A stretch of DNA of 64,000 bases, taken from Aquarana catesbeiana (lineage: Eukaryota; Chordata; Amphibia; Anura; Ranidae). Both the position numbers and the translations under genes were made by a program. Under the pieces are notes generated by a model, which made no database searches, had not been told where the DNA came from, and was given only the letters and a program-made list of their open reading frames with translations. The stretch's first letter is position 1. Every line of letters starts with the position of its first letter. Below, in pieces: positions 1 to 10,319 of this stretch. Where the stretch lies: contig NC_133328.1 in assembly GCF_042186555.1 (NCBI RefSeq), forward strand, positions 65,786,235 to 65,850,234. The letters are read 5' to 3'.

Positions 1-407
1 TATTTTATTGGGAAGATATAACAAATATAAAGTAGGAGTATACTGCAAATTGCCTGCAAAAGGGGTTGTAAACCCGCACATTTTTTCACCTTAATGCATT
101 ATTGCTTGCACATGATTGGATGATGGAAGTCAGCAGAGCTTCTGCTCATTTACTAAGCTTTGAAGCAAGTCTATTTGCTTTCTGTAAATCAACCTCTATG
201 TGCAGTGACCTGCATTTTTCCGCACTGGATAAACGCAAGTCTCTGCTATTGCACATAGAAGACAACGTTTTCTATGTGCCCTGTTCACATAGTATTGATG
301 CAGTTGGCACTGGATGGCACCACATTTCACCTCACAGGAGTGCATCGCGTGGCTTTGCAGAGACATAGATATATCGTCACTGTGTGACACTTCAAATGTG
401 ACACTTC
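1..407. repeat. Composite of MITE fragments
   Basis: No gene is visible. Positions 58-105 resemble the terminus of the TTAA-flanked family found intact at 28205-28706 (an aaggggttgtaaa core and a caccttaatgcat box). Positions 105-170 resemble the interior of the MITE at 18310-18582 (tgcttgcacatgattggatg). The remainder to 407 is not recognised. The word tgtgacacttc occurs twice just before the next element. Confidence 0.5.
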
Positions 408-673
408 GGCTCGGTTCACACTAGGGGCGGCACGACTTGCAGGGCGCCTCACCGAGGCGACCTGCACACGACTGCCTGGGCTACTTGCAAAACGACTTCT
501 GTATAGAAGTCTATGCAAGTCGCCCCAAGTCGCCCCCAAAGTAGTACAGGAACCTTTTTCTAAGTCGGAGCGACTTGCGTCGCTCCCCTTAGAACGGTTC
601 CATTGTACAGAACGGGACGCTACTTGTCAGGCGACTAGGTCGCCTGACAAGTCATCCTAGTGTGAACCGAGCC
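408..673. mobile_element. MITE with GGCTCGGTTCACACTAGG ends, TTC flanks
   Basis: Terminal inverted repeats: left GGCTCGGTTCACACTAGG, right the inverse ending CTAGTGTGAACCGAGCC. The trinucleotide TTC flanks both ends (405-407 and 674-676), which fits a 3-bp target duplication as in PIF/Harbinger-like elements. The interior is GC-rich with self-complementary gcgact/agtcgc boxes. It has no reading frame, so it is non-autonomous. A decayed relative lies at 8880-9100. Confidence 0.75.
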
Positions 674-1207
674 TTCAAGTTAAACCCCCCCTCCAAAAAG
701 TAAGCAGTGAGATGCACTCAAACACGTATAGCAGAGCTCCCCGCCAGAGCCAGCATTGGCGCTAGCCTGCACGGGATAATGCTGCCGGCCATACATGGTT
801 CAAATCTTGGCCAGTTCAGCAGAAACCATCCGAGATTTGAAGCGTTAATACATACCTCCCAACATTTTGAGATGGGAATGAGGAACACCTACTAGCAAAT
901 GTATTTAGGCATAGGACACACCTCCTGCCACACCCCCCTTAAAGGAGAATTAACCAAGAAAAAGGTTAATTAAATCTACAAGGGCTTTTTTTTACCACTA
1001 CTATTCCTTTATATTGGCTTTTAAAATTTACAAATGCAGCAATTTAGAATTTGGATGAAAGGTTTAGCACTGGGAAACATGTTCTGAAAGAAAAAAAGTG
1101 CATTTTACATACAACTATACAGATCAGACCAAAATGAGGGACAAATGAGGGGAAAGAGGGACAGAGGGACATTGCTCCAAATTAGGGACAATCACACATA
1201 TTGCCCA
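674..1207. other. Unassigned, with one dispersed motif
   Basis: No gene seen. The word cctcccaacattttgagatg at about 857 recurs in similar form near 61105 (cctcccaactttctgagac), so part of this stretch is a dispersed repeat end. Positions 1125-1190 are purine-rich (gagggaca repeated), a possible inverse partner of that end. Confidence 0.4.
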
Positions 1208-1595
1208 AATTGTCCCCTCCGCTCCTCCCAGGACCTCCTGCTCTCTAGCTCCCTTGTTACCTCCTCTCATGCTCGCCTTCAGGACTTCTCCAGAGCCTCT
1301 CCCATCCTCTGGTATTCCCTGCCCCAGTATGTCCGATCAGCCCCTACCCTGTCCACCTTTAGGAGATCCCTGAAATCCTGAATTCAGGGAATCCTATCCC
1401 ACACCCACAATACAACTATCCCCAAGCCACCCCCATCAAATCATTCTCTGCAGCTATTACCTTTTGTACCACCACCCCCTCCCTTTAGAATGTAAGCTCT
1501 ACGAGCAGGGCCCTCCTGTCCCTTCTGTATTGTAATTGTGTTGTCCCCCCTATACATTGTAAAGCGCTGCGTAAACTGTTGGCGCTATATAAATG
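1208..1595 (+). mobile_element. L2/CR1-group LINE, 3' fragment
   Basis: The 5' part translates to residues matching the reverse-transcriptase C-terminus of the larger copy at 24287-25286 (PLRSSQDLLLSSSLVTSSH, then FSRASPILWYSLPQ). The 3' part holds the shared tail: gtaagctctacgagcagggc, gtaaagcgctgcgtaaactg, ttggcgctatataaat. The region just after RRSLKS is deleted or diverged relative to that copy. It is a 5'-truncated dead copy; the arginine codon after FS is intact here but is a stop at 24947. Confidence 0.85.
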
Positions 1596-1605
1596 GCGTA
1601 CAGCC

Positions 1606-1802
1606 GCTAGCTATATTCACTGTCTTCTCCTGGCAGGGACGGCGTCCCCCTACCCGAAGAAGACATTGGATCAGCCGGAGGGATTCCCCTGTCAGCATGA
1701 TTGTCTGTGTTGATGGGGGAATCGTGCAAATTTGTTTCCTGCAGTCTGTGGTTGCAGGAAAGAAATTTGCACCATGTATGGCCGACCTAAAAGTATGCCT
1801 CA
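1606..1802. repeat. Dispersed repeat, partial copy of the 59013-59305 family
   Basis: Shares cactgtcttctcctggcag, ggagggattcccctgtcagc, tgatgggggaatcgtgcaaa and the end box accatgtatggcc with 59013-59305. The left end is missing here, where it abuts the LINE tail. It is a MITE-like repeat without coding capacity; the ORFs across it are incidental. Confidence 0.7.
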
Positions 1803-2958
1803 AAACAAGAGAAAATAGCATAGTTTCCACTTCACCCCGGGCTGTCTATATCGGGCCATCTGTTGTAGAACAGACCTCTGGAGGAAGGCAGTAGCAGTGT
1901 AACATAATGGTGAATTACAGCGCTAGACTCTGACTGTTTTATGATGTCTAAAATTGCAAACAGACATAAATAAACAAGTTTAAAAATACCTTCCCTTTGA
2001 AACGCATTTATAAACGAAATGGAGGGGAGGGAGAACAAAAAATCATTTTTGGAAAACACAAGCAGCATTATTCTTAATGAAACCCAGCGTTTAACTGTGC
2101 ATTAAAGGAACATTCTGTGTAATAGTATCCTATAATTAACCAAGGCATAAAACCTACTGCATTGTGTCAGTCCATAAGCATCCATCTTGTTATCTCGGTG
2201 GAGTTCAGCCCCGTACCATGGAATATCTCACACTGCCTGTCCACCAAGAGAAAACATTCACTCCATTTACATCATTTTTTTCATGCTATGGAAAAATAAA
2301 CAAGCCTGGCTTTCATATATATAAACTCTGTAGATGGACGATATTAAATTGCAGAGTCACGTCAAGTCATCTAGGACACGCATTTCATTTATTGTCTTTA
2401 TGATGTTGGTGTAAGTGAATTGTTTATTCAAAATAAAAACGGAAAATGTATATAAAAACACGTTTGTGGTACTTTTTGTAGTAAAGCTAAAGATTATTCT
2501 GCCTTGATTTTGCAGTCATTCGTTCCTCGCTCCCATCCTCATAAACATGCAAATGGGATTTTAAAATAATACCTTTCTGTTTTCATTGCACACCTCACTG
2601 AGACAGGGACGATAAGACTGGGGAAAGAAATAGATGATGCTGGATGTTCTCTAGCCAGGAAATGGCTCCCGTTACCAATCTGCCCAGTGAGGAGGGAAAC
2701 AGCAGCGAGAGACGCTGCTCTCATGCACATCGCTGGATCTGATTAGGCTCATGTACATACAATGGGGGCTAAGGGGAGCTTTGCAGCACAGAAGGTTTTT
2801 CACCTTAATGCATAGAACTTGTGCTTCAAGTGCTCTGCAAGTGTACAACTGCCAGTGAAAATGTGCAGCAAGTTAACAAGGCTTACAATTCAACACTGCC
2901 ACAAATTTGTGGGAAGTTATCCTTGCTATCTAGTATACACTGCTACATAGAGGGCAAT
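1803..2958. other. Low-copy-looking DNA with one short MITE fragment
   Basis: No coding region or recognised element except 2763-2815 (tttttcaccttaatgcatag), which resembles the end of the 28205-28706 family. Several short ORFs have no recognisable domain. Confidence 0.4.
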
Positions 2959-3189
2959 AGATGGTCCAATCAGGTCCACCTAAAAATCTGACACGCGGAC
3001 CAGGGGCATATCATAAAATGATTGGGCCTGTGTACAAGATAAAAAGTGGGCCCTGGGTACAGAAGAAAAAATGTGGTGAAAATGGGCATGGCTTAAATTG
3101 CGCTAAATGTTGGCTGTGGCTAAATGGAGTGTGGTTTAATAGAGTCTGAGATGACTTACAAAGTGCAGAATGCAGCAATCTTAAATAGG

Positions 3190-3268
3190 GAATGTACAGT
3201 GCGGAGTGTATGGTGGTGGGTACTATGTGCAGGACAGGAGTGGGGTGTGTTTGGTGGGGGGTAGTAAC
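3190..3268. repeat. 41-bp tandem repeat, left block
   Basis: Units of the type gcggagtgtatggtggtggg followed by tactatgtgcagga match the block at 4246-4440. The intervening 3269-4245 therefore looks like an insertion into one array. Confidence 0.65.
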
Positions 3269-4245
3269 TGATTAGAGCCTTAGGCTCTAATAGGCTTCAA
3301 AAAAGGTGGACTCAGAGCACAGAGCATTGCGCTCGCAGTCCACCCAGATGTGTTAGAAAAGCAAATGAATATTTGCTTTTCTAACACTGAGCGCAGGTCA
3401 AATACCCGTCACCTGATTGGCTGAAGGCACAGGTGCCCCTACTGGAAGCCTAGCAGAACGAGAAGAGATGCATGGAGGACAGCATGGAGGACACAGGAGC
3501 TGTCCCACAGCTCGCCGCCGTCACCTGCTGCCTGACCCCCCCACTAAGATGGGCTAAGTGCTGGGCAGACAGCGGGCGGGCGGGGGCACAGTGGCAGCAT
3601 TTGTTGGGCACAACTGACTGCATATGATGGGCACAAGTGGCAGCATTTGATTGGCACAAGTGGTGACACTTGATAGGCACAAGTGGCTGCATATGATGGG
3701 CACAAGTGGCGGCATTTGATGGGCACAAGTGGCAGCATTTGATGGGCACAAGTGGCTACATATGATGAGTACAAGTGGGGGCATTTGATGGGCACAAATG
3801 CTGGCATTTGATGGGCACAAGTGGCAGCATTTGATGGGCACAAGTGGCAGCATTTGATGGGCACAAGTGGCAGCATTTGATGGGCACAAGTGGCTGCATA
3901 TGATGAGTACAAGTGGGGGCATTTGATGGGCACAAGTGCTGGCATTTGATGGGCACAAGTGGCAGCATTTGATAGGCACAAGTGGCTTCATATGAGGGGA
4001 AAAAGTGGCTGCATATGATGGGCACAAGTTGCTGCATATGATGGGCACAAGTGGCTGCATTTGATGGGCACAAGTTGCTGCATTTGATGGGGCACAATGG
4101 CTGCAACTGATGGCACGGTGGCTGCATTTGATTGCACAGTGGCTGCATTTGATGGGCACAGTGAGGCTGCAATTGATGTATTTTTTTTCAGTATTTTTCA
4201 GTTTGTTTGCACCCCCCAAAAATTTTTGAGCACCAGCCGCCACTG
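3269..4245 (-). mobile_element. Nested hAT-like element carrying a minisatellite
   Basis: The right end, read on the minus strand, begins CAGTGGCGGCTGGTGCTC, a hAT-type end. Next to it is the gcaaacaaactgaaaaat box, then the 23-bp array. A short palindrome, agagccttaggctct, lies at the left. No matching left terminal repeat or target duplication was found, so this end may be deleted. Confidence 0.6.
3590..4165. repeat. 23-bp minisatellite
   Basis: Unit ggcacaagtggcagcatttg plus atg. The step is 23 bp, measured between successive caagtgg words at 3841, 3864 and 3887. Variants replace cagcatttg with ctgcatatg or gggcatttg. Reading frames across it are open in several phases and give repeats rich in Cys, His and Pro; these are not genes. 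Confidence 0.9.
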
Positions 4246-4440
4246 GCGGAGTGTATTGAGGTGGGTAGTATGTGCAGTAGAGGAGTGCAGAGTGTACAGC
4301 AGTGGGTAGTATGTGCAGGGAGAGGAGTGTGGAGTGTATGGAGGTGGGTAGTATGCGCAGGTGAAGACTGCAGAGTGTATGGTGGTGGGTAGAGTGTGCA
4401 GGTGAGGAGTGCGGAGTGTACAGTGGTGGGTAGTATGTTC
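4246..4440. repeat. 41-bp tandem repeat, right block
   Basis: gtgggtagtatgtgcag words recur at 4261, 4302, 4344, 4385 and 4426, a period of 41-42 bp. Same family as 3190-3268. Confidence 0.85.
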
Positions 4441-4935
4441 AGGATTGTGTCAGTAGGGCAGTGGACGTTGTCAGTAGTTTTTTATTTTTATTGTTTTATT
4501 ATTTTTTTTACAATTTAATTTTTTAGTTTTTTTTTTTTTTTCAAAATGCTTTTTGGCGGCCAGTGGGTAGTGTCACTAGGGCAGTGGACAGTGTCAGTAG
4601 AGCAATGGACAGTGTCAGAATTTTTTTTACAATTTTATTTTTTTAATTATTTCTTACAATTTGTTTCTGTATTATATATTTTTTCACAATGATTTTGGGG
4701 GGATTTAGACATTGTCAGTAGGGCAGTGGACAGTGTAAGTACCGTAGTTTTTTGTTTTTATTATCTTTTTATCTATTATTCTTTACAATTTTGTTGTTTA
4801 TTATTTTATTTTGATATTTCTCTTAATATTTTTTCTTCACAGTGCTTCTGGGGATGGGGTGGGAGGTATGAGGCAGTGGATGGTGTCAGTTTTTTATTTT
4901 TATGTATTTTTTTTTTACAATTTAAAAAACCACTG
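4441..4935. repeat. Degenerate long tandem repeat with T-rich segments
   Basis: The word gtcagtagggcagtggac recurs with drift near 4449, 4568, 4706 and 4870. Each is followed by a T-rich tract containing tttacaattt. This is internal structure of the host hAT element. Confidence 0.6.
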
Positions 4936-5650
4936 ACTACCCTTGTCAGTGGTCTTTGGTGAGATATCAGGGGTCTAAACAGACCCCTGACATCTCCTCT
5001 TTGAGACAGAGAAAGAGGCTGAGGACACAGATTCCACACTCCCTTTCTCTGCATTGAAGATGAATGGGGAGGAGACAGCGGCTCCTGTCCATTCATAAAC
5101 TGAAGCAGAGTAACACACAGCTCTGCTCAGTTGTTACAGGAAATAGCGAGCATATGGTAACGATTGCTCACTGTGTCCAATTTAGAAAAGGAAGGGGCCG
5201 GTAAATTACATATTTACCAGCCCCTTCCTCCACTCTCCATCCTGACACATCCCTGCTGAAGGGGAGAGGAGGGAAGCCGGCTGCGGGGGACGAGGGGGGC
5301 GGAGGAGGAGGACACAGCGGGCTGGATGAGAACAGGGGGCAGAGGAGGAGGAGACAGCGGGCTGGGAGAGAATGGGAGGAGGAGGACACAGAGAACAGTC
5401 TGGGAGGACCGGTGCGGCGGGAGGGACAGCTGTAAGCACTGGTAGCCGCGGGAGGGAGAGGGGGAGAAGCGGCTCCCGCCACACCGATCATCCCCGGCTG
5501 TAAACCAAGCAACAATCATCCATGTGTGCAGGGTAGGTCACAGTGGGCCCCCCTCCCCTCGGAGGCCCATGTGCAGTGAACACCCTGCACCCATGGATGA
5601 TACGCCACTGAAGTGGACCCGATTGGTCCGCCTGTGTGAAAGGGCCCTTA

Positions 5651-6050
5651 AGGTGAAAGACCTTAAGGCTTTAGAACCACTTCAAGTGATTAAGAAGCTC
5701 ACAGTGTGCAGGGCAATCAGAGTAAGCAGTTTTAGTATAGGAAAGAAGCCAGTACAACCGTACAAGATTGAAGGTAAGACTGGAGTTCAGATTCAATAAT
5801 AATGCAACCAGTACTTGAATTTAATTTGATATCAGCCTCTTACAATCTCCTCTACAGCTGCACTGGAATAGGGAGGAGCACAACTGACAGCCAATAAGGT
5901 GTGCTAAATTGTAATTTGCTGCACTTTCACTGTCCAATCAGCAGGCTGGATTCAGAAAGAGGACACCATTATATTCATTCAGCAATCTATAAGTGTAACA
6001 GAGAATGTGGTGTCACTTGACTGGCTGTGCTGTGTGGTAGGGCTATATAA
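5651..6050. other. No feature recognised
   Basis: About 400 bp between two MITEs. A short open frame ends near 5799 without a domain. Nothing else can be supported. Confidence 0.4.
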
Positions 6051-6435
6051 GGGCCCTTTCACACAGGCAAACCAATCGGTCTGCTTGTCAGTTTTTTAGG
6101 CGGACCGGATTGGACCATCTATTGTCCTCTATGGAGCGGCGGATGTCAACGGACATGTGTTCGTTGATACCCACCGACATTCGATCAGGTCCGTTAAAAA
6201 CAGATGGATGCAGGATCTGTTTTCCATTCGTCTGATGAATCAGATGACAGTTGGATGGAAATGGACAGGTGGTCTGTTTCAGATGGAAACAGACCACCTG
6301 TCCATTTCCATATGCAGTGTCCATGTCCACTCTGCATAAGTGGAGCAGACATGGACCTATCATCTCCCTGACAGTGGACAGATTCCCCACTGAGCAGGCG
6401 GATCCTCTGGCAGGGTCCGCCTGTCTGAAAGGGAC
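6051..6435. mobile_element. TAA-target MITE with long internal hairpin
   Basis: Ends are GGGCCCTTTCACACAGGC and the inverse of GTCCCTTTCAGACAGGC. TAA stands directly outside both ends (6048-6050 and 6436-6438), the 3-bp target pattern of PIF/Harbinger elements. The centre contains a 24-bp perfect inverted repeat with a 7-nt loop: arms 6256-6279 and 6287-6310. Non-coding. Confidence 0.8.
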
Positions 6436-6671
6436 TAAAATCTCATCACTGGATGGACATATAAATCCTGTTTGCCTGGAATACTAACCACATCTCTATT
6501 TATTATGAAGATAATTATGTTCTCTATGCTGAAAGATTGCATGCCTTCTGAATTGTATTTATTTTTTATCACTTAACAAGTTTTAAGTTTTTTTTTTTAA
6601 ATAGTTATCCTATCCAGATATTTTAGGACTGGTCACGTGACCAAAAGCTGGGTGGAAAATTGCCAGCTAAA

Positions 6672-6841
6672 CAGTGTCTGCATCCAATCAGTGTCTGCAT
6701 CCAATCAGTGTCTTCATCCAATCAGTGTCTGCATCCAATCAGTGTCTTCATCCAATCAGTGTCTGCATCCAATCAGTGTCTTCATCCAATCAGTGTCTGC
6801 ATCCAATCAGTGTCTTCATCCAATCAGTGTCTGCATTCAAT
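6672..6841. repeat. 17-bp tandem array with alternating variants
   Basis: Ten units of cagtgtctgcatccaat. From the second unit on, the middle alternates tctgcatc and tcttcatc, which makes a 34-bp higher-order unit. This implies duplication of dimers after a single substitution. The last unit has cattc instead of catcc. There are no spacers, so it is not a CRISPR array. Confidence 0.95.
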
Positions 6842-6856
6842 CAGTAGCAGTGGGTG

Positions 6857-7242
6857 CCGGTGTTCTGCCGAGAAAGTTCCGCTCGGCAGATAAGGACCCC
6901 CCTACTGCGCAGTAGGCTCCGGCAGAAATAGCTGAAGATGAATAAGGGAAAATCAGCTGTACACGGCGCCTGTAAGAGGGCCCCTCGTGGGCTCGCTTCG
7001 CTCGCCACGCTTCGGGCACGGCCTCGCTTCGCTCGGCTCTTTTTTATTCCCCCTCTAGGTCCACTTGGATGGTGGGGAAGGAACCTGGACCTAGGGCGCA
7101 GGCGCCGTGTACAGCTGATTGTAGATTTTGTCCTTCGGCTATCTCCGGCGGCTGATAGTAGTTCGTACTGCGCAGTCGCTGCGCCTGCGCAGTACAGGGG
7201 GGGAACTTATCCGCCGAGGGAACTTTCTTGGCAAAACACCGG
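6857..7242. mobile_element. GC-rich MITE with GCCGGTGTT ends
   Basis: Imperfect terminal inverted repeats of about 40 bp: GCCGGTGTTCTGCCGAGAAA on the left and, inverted, GCCGGTGTTTTGCCAAGAAA on the right. A second inner inverted pair (cagctgtacacggcgcc and ggcgccgtgtacagctg) brackets the core. The word agcagtgggtg occurs directly left (6846-6856) and again at 7262-7272, 19 bp beyond the right end. This may be a target duplication or chance. CpG-rich, but not a promoter. Confidence 0.75.
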
Positions 7243-7367
7243 CAGTCACATTACAATACCCAGCAGTGGGTGATTCATGCTGTTTACTGTGGATGGGGAA
7301 TATATGGGTTCCTGCTGTTCAGCCCAGCAGACTGAACATGTAAAAGATATTTACATGTATAGCTAGC

Positions 7368-7801
7368 TTAAAGCGGAACTCAATCAACAGTAGCTCTTTT
7401 TAATCCTTATACTGCTAGCCTTAGTAAATATATAAGAAAGTACATTCGATTTACTTGTTTTAAACCTTTTTTACATTTATTCAATTGTATGCTGGTTTCT
7501 GGCCTTACTCAAAATGATGTCAAGCATCCCAGAAGTATTCATGGAGAGGGGAGGAGGGACTTTCTCTTCTAAGCACACCCTCCTGTCTGCATGCCTGAGC
7601 TAAGGGCAGGTGGATTCCAGGAAGTAATTGCTGCACGATTGATCTGCCCTTACCCAAGAAGGCCACAGCTAGATATGATAGGGTTGTTTTTCAAAGTGAT
7701 TTCTCAACAAAATAAAGCAAGGAGACATGGATGGATAGGTAAGTTTGCTTTGAATATGAAAAAGCAACTTAGTGCTTAGATACAGTTTAGTTCTGCTTTA
7801 A
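7368..7801. mobile_element. TTAA-flanked MITE
   Basis: TTAA at 7368-7371 and 7798-7801 encloses AGCGGAACT on the left and the inverse of AGCAGAACT on the right. It has the TTAA target and AG(C/T)GGAA-type ends of the larger set at 34818, 54366, 57476, 58123 and 63197, but the interior differs. Non-coding. Confidence 0.7.
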
Positions 7802-8726
7802 GTACATGCAATATAGTTGTCATATGAAAAAATGGGCACTAAGGGTCACTCCTAGTAATCCCACAAGGCAGAGTGATGCCTAAAGAAGCTACTAATTAGT
7901 GCTCTGCACTGCCCTACAATGTCCTAAAACTAGGAAATTGAATTCTGTGGGTACCGACAGGTTTTAGGAGCTCTTGTAGCATCCTGCAACAACAGATTAA
8001 GTAAGTGTTACTGACTGGCACTTAGTAATGTCTAGTCTGCTTCTGGAAGGTTATCGGGGGAATGACAGGTTAGGTTTTGAAAAAAAAAATGAACAGTGCC
8101 CCTTTTCAAGGTTTTCTATAGTGAGTAGTCATTGCACACAGCAGACAAGTAGTAGGAAGCTGCGCACTTCCATGTCTTGTTGTCCAGATAAAACAGACAT
8201 TCCAATGAGCTGCTACAAAGGTGCCTCCGCAGTTATTGCTCCCAGCGGTGTAGTTAAGCTGGTGCTGGCAGTAAGCTTCCTGTTGCCAATTCTACATTGC
8301 TGATTTGTGGAGCTAGTAAAAAGCTTTCTGTCACCTGGATTGGGGTCACTAGAACAATTATTCCAAGCTTCCTTGCTCTGTTATTAGAAGGCTTGTTGGA
8401 AGAAGCAAACTGGCTTCATTGTTGGCAATCTTGTCTTGCAGTACTGGGGTCCTTGGATCGTTTCCTTTAAGGAAATTACATTTGTGTGTCTTTGTGCCAG
8501 ATTCCTCTTGCAATTGAGAAAGGCAGCAGCAGCTTAACTGGCTTCTGGACAAACTGGCACATGTGATGGTGTGACTTGGCGGCCATTGCCAGTTATGCCA
8601 TGGAGAGGGGAAATCATTCCTTACTGATCCCATAAGGGCTCTGACTTGTAAACCAGTAACAATGATAATCAGGGCAGGTTTTCTATCCGGTACAACCAGA
8701 GATATATCCCAGAAAATTATAGGGAG
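7802..8726. other. No feature recognised
   Basis: No element end, repeat or convincing coding region. Short ORFs (for example 8028-8303) lack recognisable domains. Confidence 0.4.
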
Positions 8727-8815
8727 GAGGAACTAAAGGAACCCAAAAGCCCTACACTGAAGTGCAGTAGAACATTGTTAGTACAGAATCTCATGTCTCA
8801 TTTCATCATGTATTA
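8727..8815 (+). repeat. Local duplication, copy 1
   Basis: aggaactaaaggaacccaaa, gcagtagaacattgttagta and atgtctcatttcatcatgta recur in the same order at 9236-9294 plus 10179-10205. The second copy is split by the hAT element 9296-10170. Copy 1 therefore approximates the empty site. Confidence 0.75.
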
Positions 8816-8879
8816 TGTAGTTCAGGAAAGTGGGCAGAGCCATATACAGTATTCATTTTTGCTCCATTGGCTAATTGTA

Positions 8880-9100
8880 CATGTGGAACCGCTGGTGTAT
8901 AGAACTTTTTTAATAGAAGTCAATGCAAGTTGTGTCGAAGTCGCACCAAAGTAGTGCAGGAACCCTTTTCTAAGCCTGGAATGACTCAAGACGCTCCTAT
9001 TAGAACGGTTTCCATTGCATTGAATGGGCTGCGAATTTTGATGCGACCTGTGCTCCAAAGTCGAAGTGCATGTTGCACCAATGGGAACCAGGCCTTATAT
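8880..9100. repeat. Decayed relative of the MITE at 408-673
   Basis: Shares agaagtcaatgcaagt, caaagtagtgcaggaacc, ttctaag and ttagaacggtttccattg with the interior of the element at 408-673. Terminal inverted repeats are eroded; the right side ends near gggaaccaggcctta. Confidence 0.7.
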
Positions 9101-9235
9101 AGAGACATTTATTCCAAACTGAGTACAGCTGTTTAGGCTAGTTTGCTATCTTCAGCGCAGTGTATGGAAATCATGGCTTTTGTAGAGTAGGGCTTGGAGA
9201 ACATTGAGAACGTATAACCCAGTAGGTTATGGTAA

Positions 9236-9295
9236 GAAGGGACTAAAGGAACCAAAAAGCCCACCACAGCACAGTAGAACCTTGTTAGTACACAC
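9236..9295 (+). repeat. Local duplication, copy 2 (left part)
   Basis: Matches 8727-8785 and continues after the hAT insertion at 10179-10205 (attcacgtctcatttcagga). Confidence 0.7.
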
Positions 9296-10170
9296 TAGAC
9301 ATGTGCACAGCCAAATAATTCATACAGTTTTGTTTTCGTTTCATTCGTTTCTTATTTTTTTCGTTTTTCGGGTCATTCGTTATGATCGCGATTTGTAAAT
9401 TCGTTCATTCGTAAATGCGTTCATTCGTACATTCGTAGATTCGTAAGTTTGAACATTCGTTCATTCGTACATTCGTACATTTTTACATTTGTACATTCGT
9501 AAATTCGTAAAATCGTGCATTTGTAAATTAGAAAATTCAGAAATTTGTAAATTCGAAGTTTGAAAATCCAAAAACCCGAACATTCAAAAATCTGAAATAG
9601 TAACTACGGTAACTATTAAATTATAGGTATTGTAATTTCCTTTCAAATTTGACTGTCAGTGAACGTAACAAATAGGAATTTATCCGAAGTTACGAATTAT
9701 CCAAAACGAATGCTGCATCTAAACAAATGGAACGGAACAAATTAATAATAAATAATAATAATAAAACGTTGTTATTATTATTATTGTTTTTTTTTATTAT
9801 TAATTCATTATGTTCCATTCGTTTGGATACGGCATTTGTTTTTTCGGATCATTCATAACTTCGGATAAATTCGTATTTGTTACGTTCACTAACAGCCAAA
9901 TTTGAAAGGAAATTACAATACCTATAATTTAAAAGTTACTAGTAATAGTTAAGTTATTATTAGTTAATTATTATTTCAGATTTTGGAATTTTCAAATTTA
10001 CAAATGTACGAATTCACTAATTTACTAATGTACGAATGTCCGAACTTACGAATGTCCAATTTTATCGAATTTACGAATATTCAGAAAAAGTTCGTTAAAC
10101 GGGTTTTCGTTAATTCGGATATTCCCGAATTAAAAAACAAATTCGGAACGAAGCGAATTGCACATGCCTA
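9296..10170. mobile_element. hAT MITE, TAGACATGTGCA family, copy 1
   Basis: Ends are TAGACATGTGCA and the inverse of TAGGCATGTGCA. A perfect 8-bp target duplication, GTACACAC, sits at 9288-9295 and 10171-10178. The body is one large, imperfect inverted repeat built of ttcgtacattcg-like words, with its centre in the AAT/ATT run near 9745-9790. It has no coding capacity. A second member is at 18039-18990. Confidence 0.93.
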
Positions 10171-10319
10171 GTACACACAATATTCACGTCTCATTTCAGG
10201 ATGTAAGCAGGTTGTAACAGTTAGATACATGCTGTCCCGGCCTGGAGTCTAGAACTTAATGCCTTTCCCGGTTCTTTAGTTTTTACCAAGTACTTCTCTG
10301 CCAAACTAGTTCACCTAGT

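Larger units (their letters stand above)
3001..5610. mobile_element. Non-autonomous hAT element, 2.6 kb
   Basis: Ends are CAGGGGCATATCAT on the left and the inverse of CAGTGGCGTATCAT on the right. The 8-bp flanks acgcggac (2993-3000) and aagtggac (5611-5618) agree at 6 of 8, as expected for an old hAT target duplication. The interior holds 41-bp repeats, a nested hAT end, a 23-bp minisatellite, a degenerate T-rich repeat and a purine-rich block (5260-5470). No transposase was seen; the long ORFs on either strand are stop-free repeats. Confidence 0.75.
2959..5650. mobile_element. MITE (TTTCACAC end family) split by a hAT element
   Basis: Positions 2963-3000 and 5611-5647 look like the two halves of one MITE: ggtccaatcaggtccacc on the left, ggacccgattggtccgcctg plus tgtgaaagggccc on the right. 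The right end is followed by TTA. An intact relative is at 6051-6435. The hAT element 3001-5610 separates the halves. The left terminus is eroded. Confidence 0.6.

Noticed and set aside
3554..4243. Minus-strand ORF of 229 residues, Cys/His/Pro-rich repeats
   Set aside because: Direct translation of the 23-bp minisatellite; neighbouring frames are open too and no domain is present.
3201..4253. gcggagtg as target duplication of the nested hAT
   Set aside because: The word is part of the 41-bp array and the left copy is not next to an element end.
6672..6841. CRISPR-like regular repeats
   Set aside because: Units are contiguous with no spacers, in a eukaryotic context.
6950..7200. CpG-rich block as promoter or CpG island
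   Set aside because: It is the inverted-repeat body of a MITE; no transcript or ORF is linked to it.
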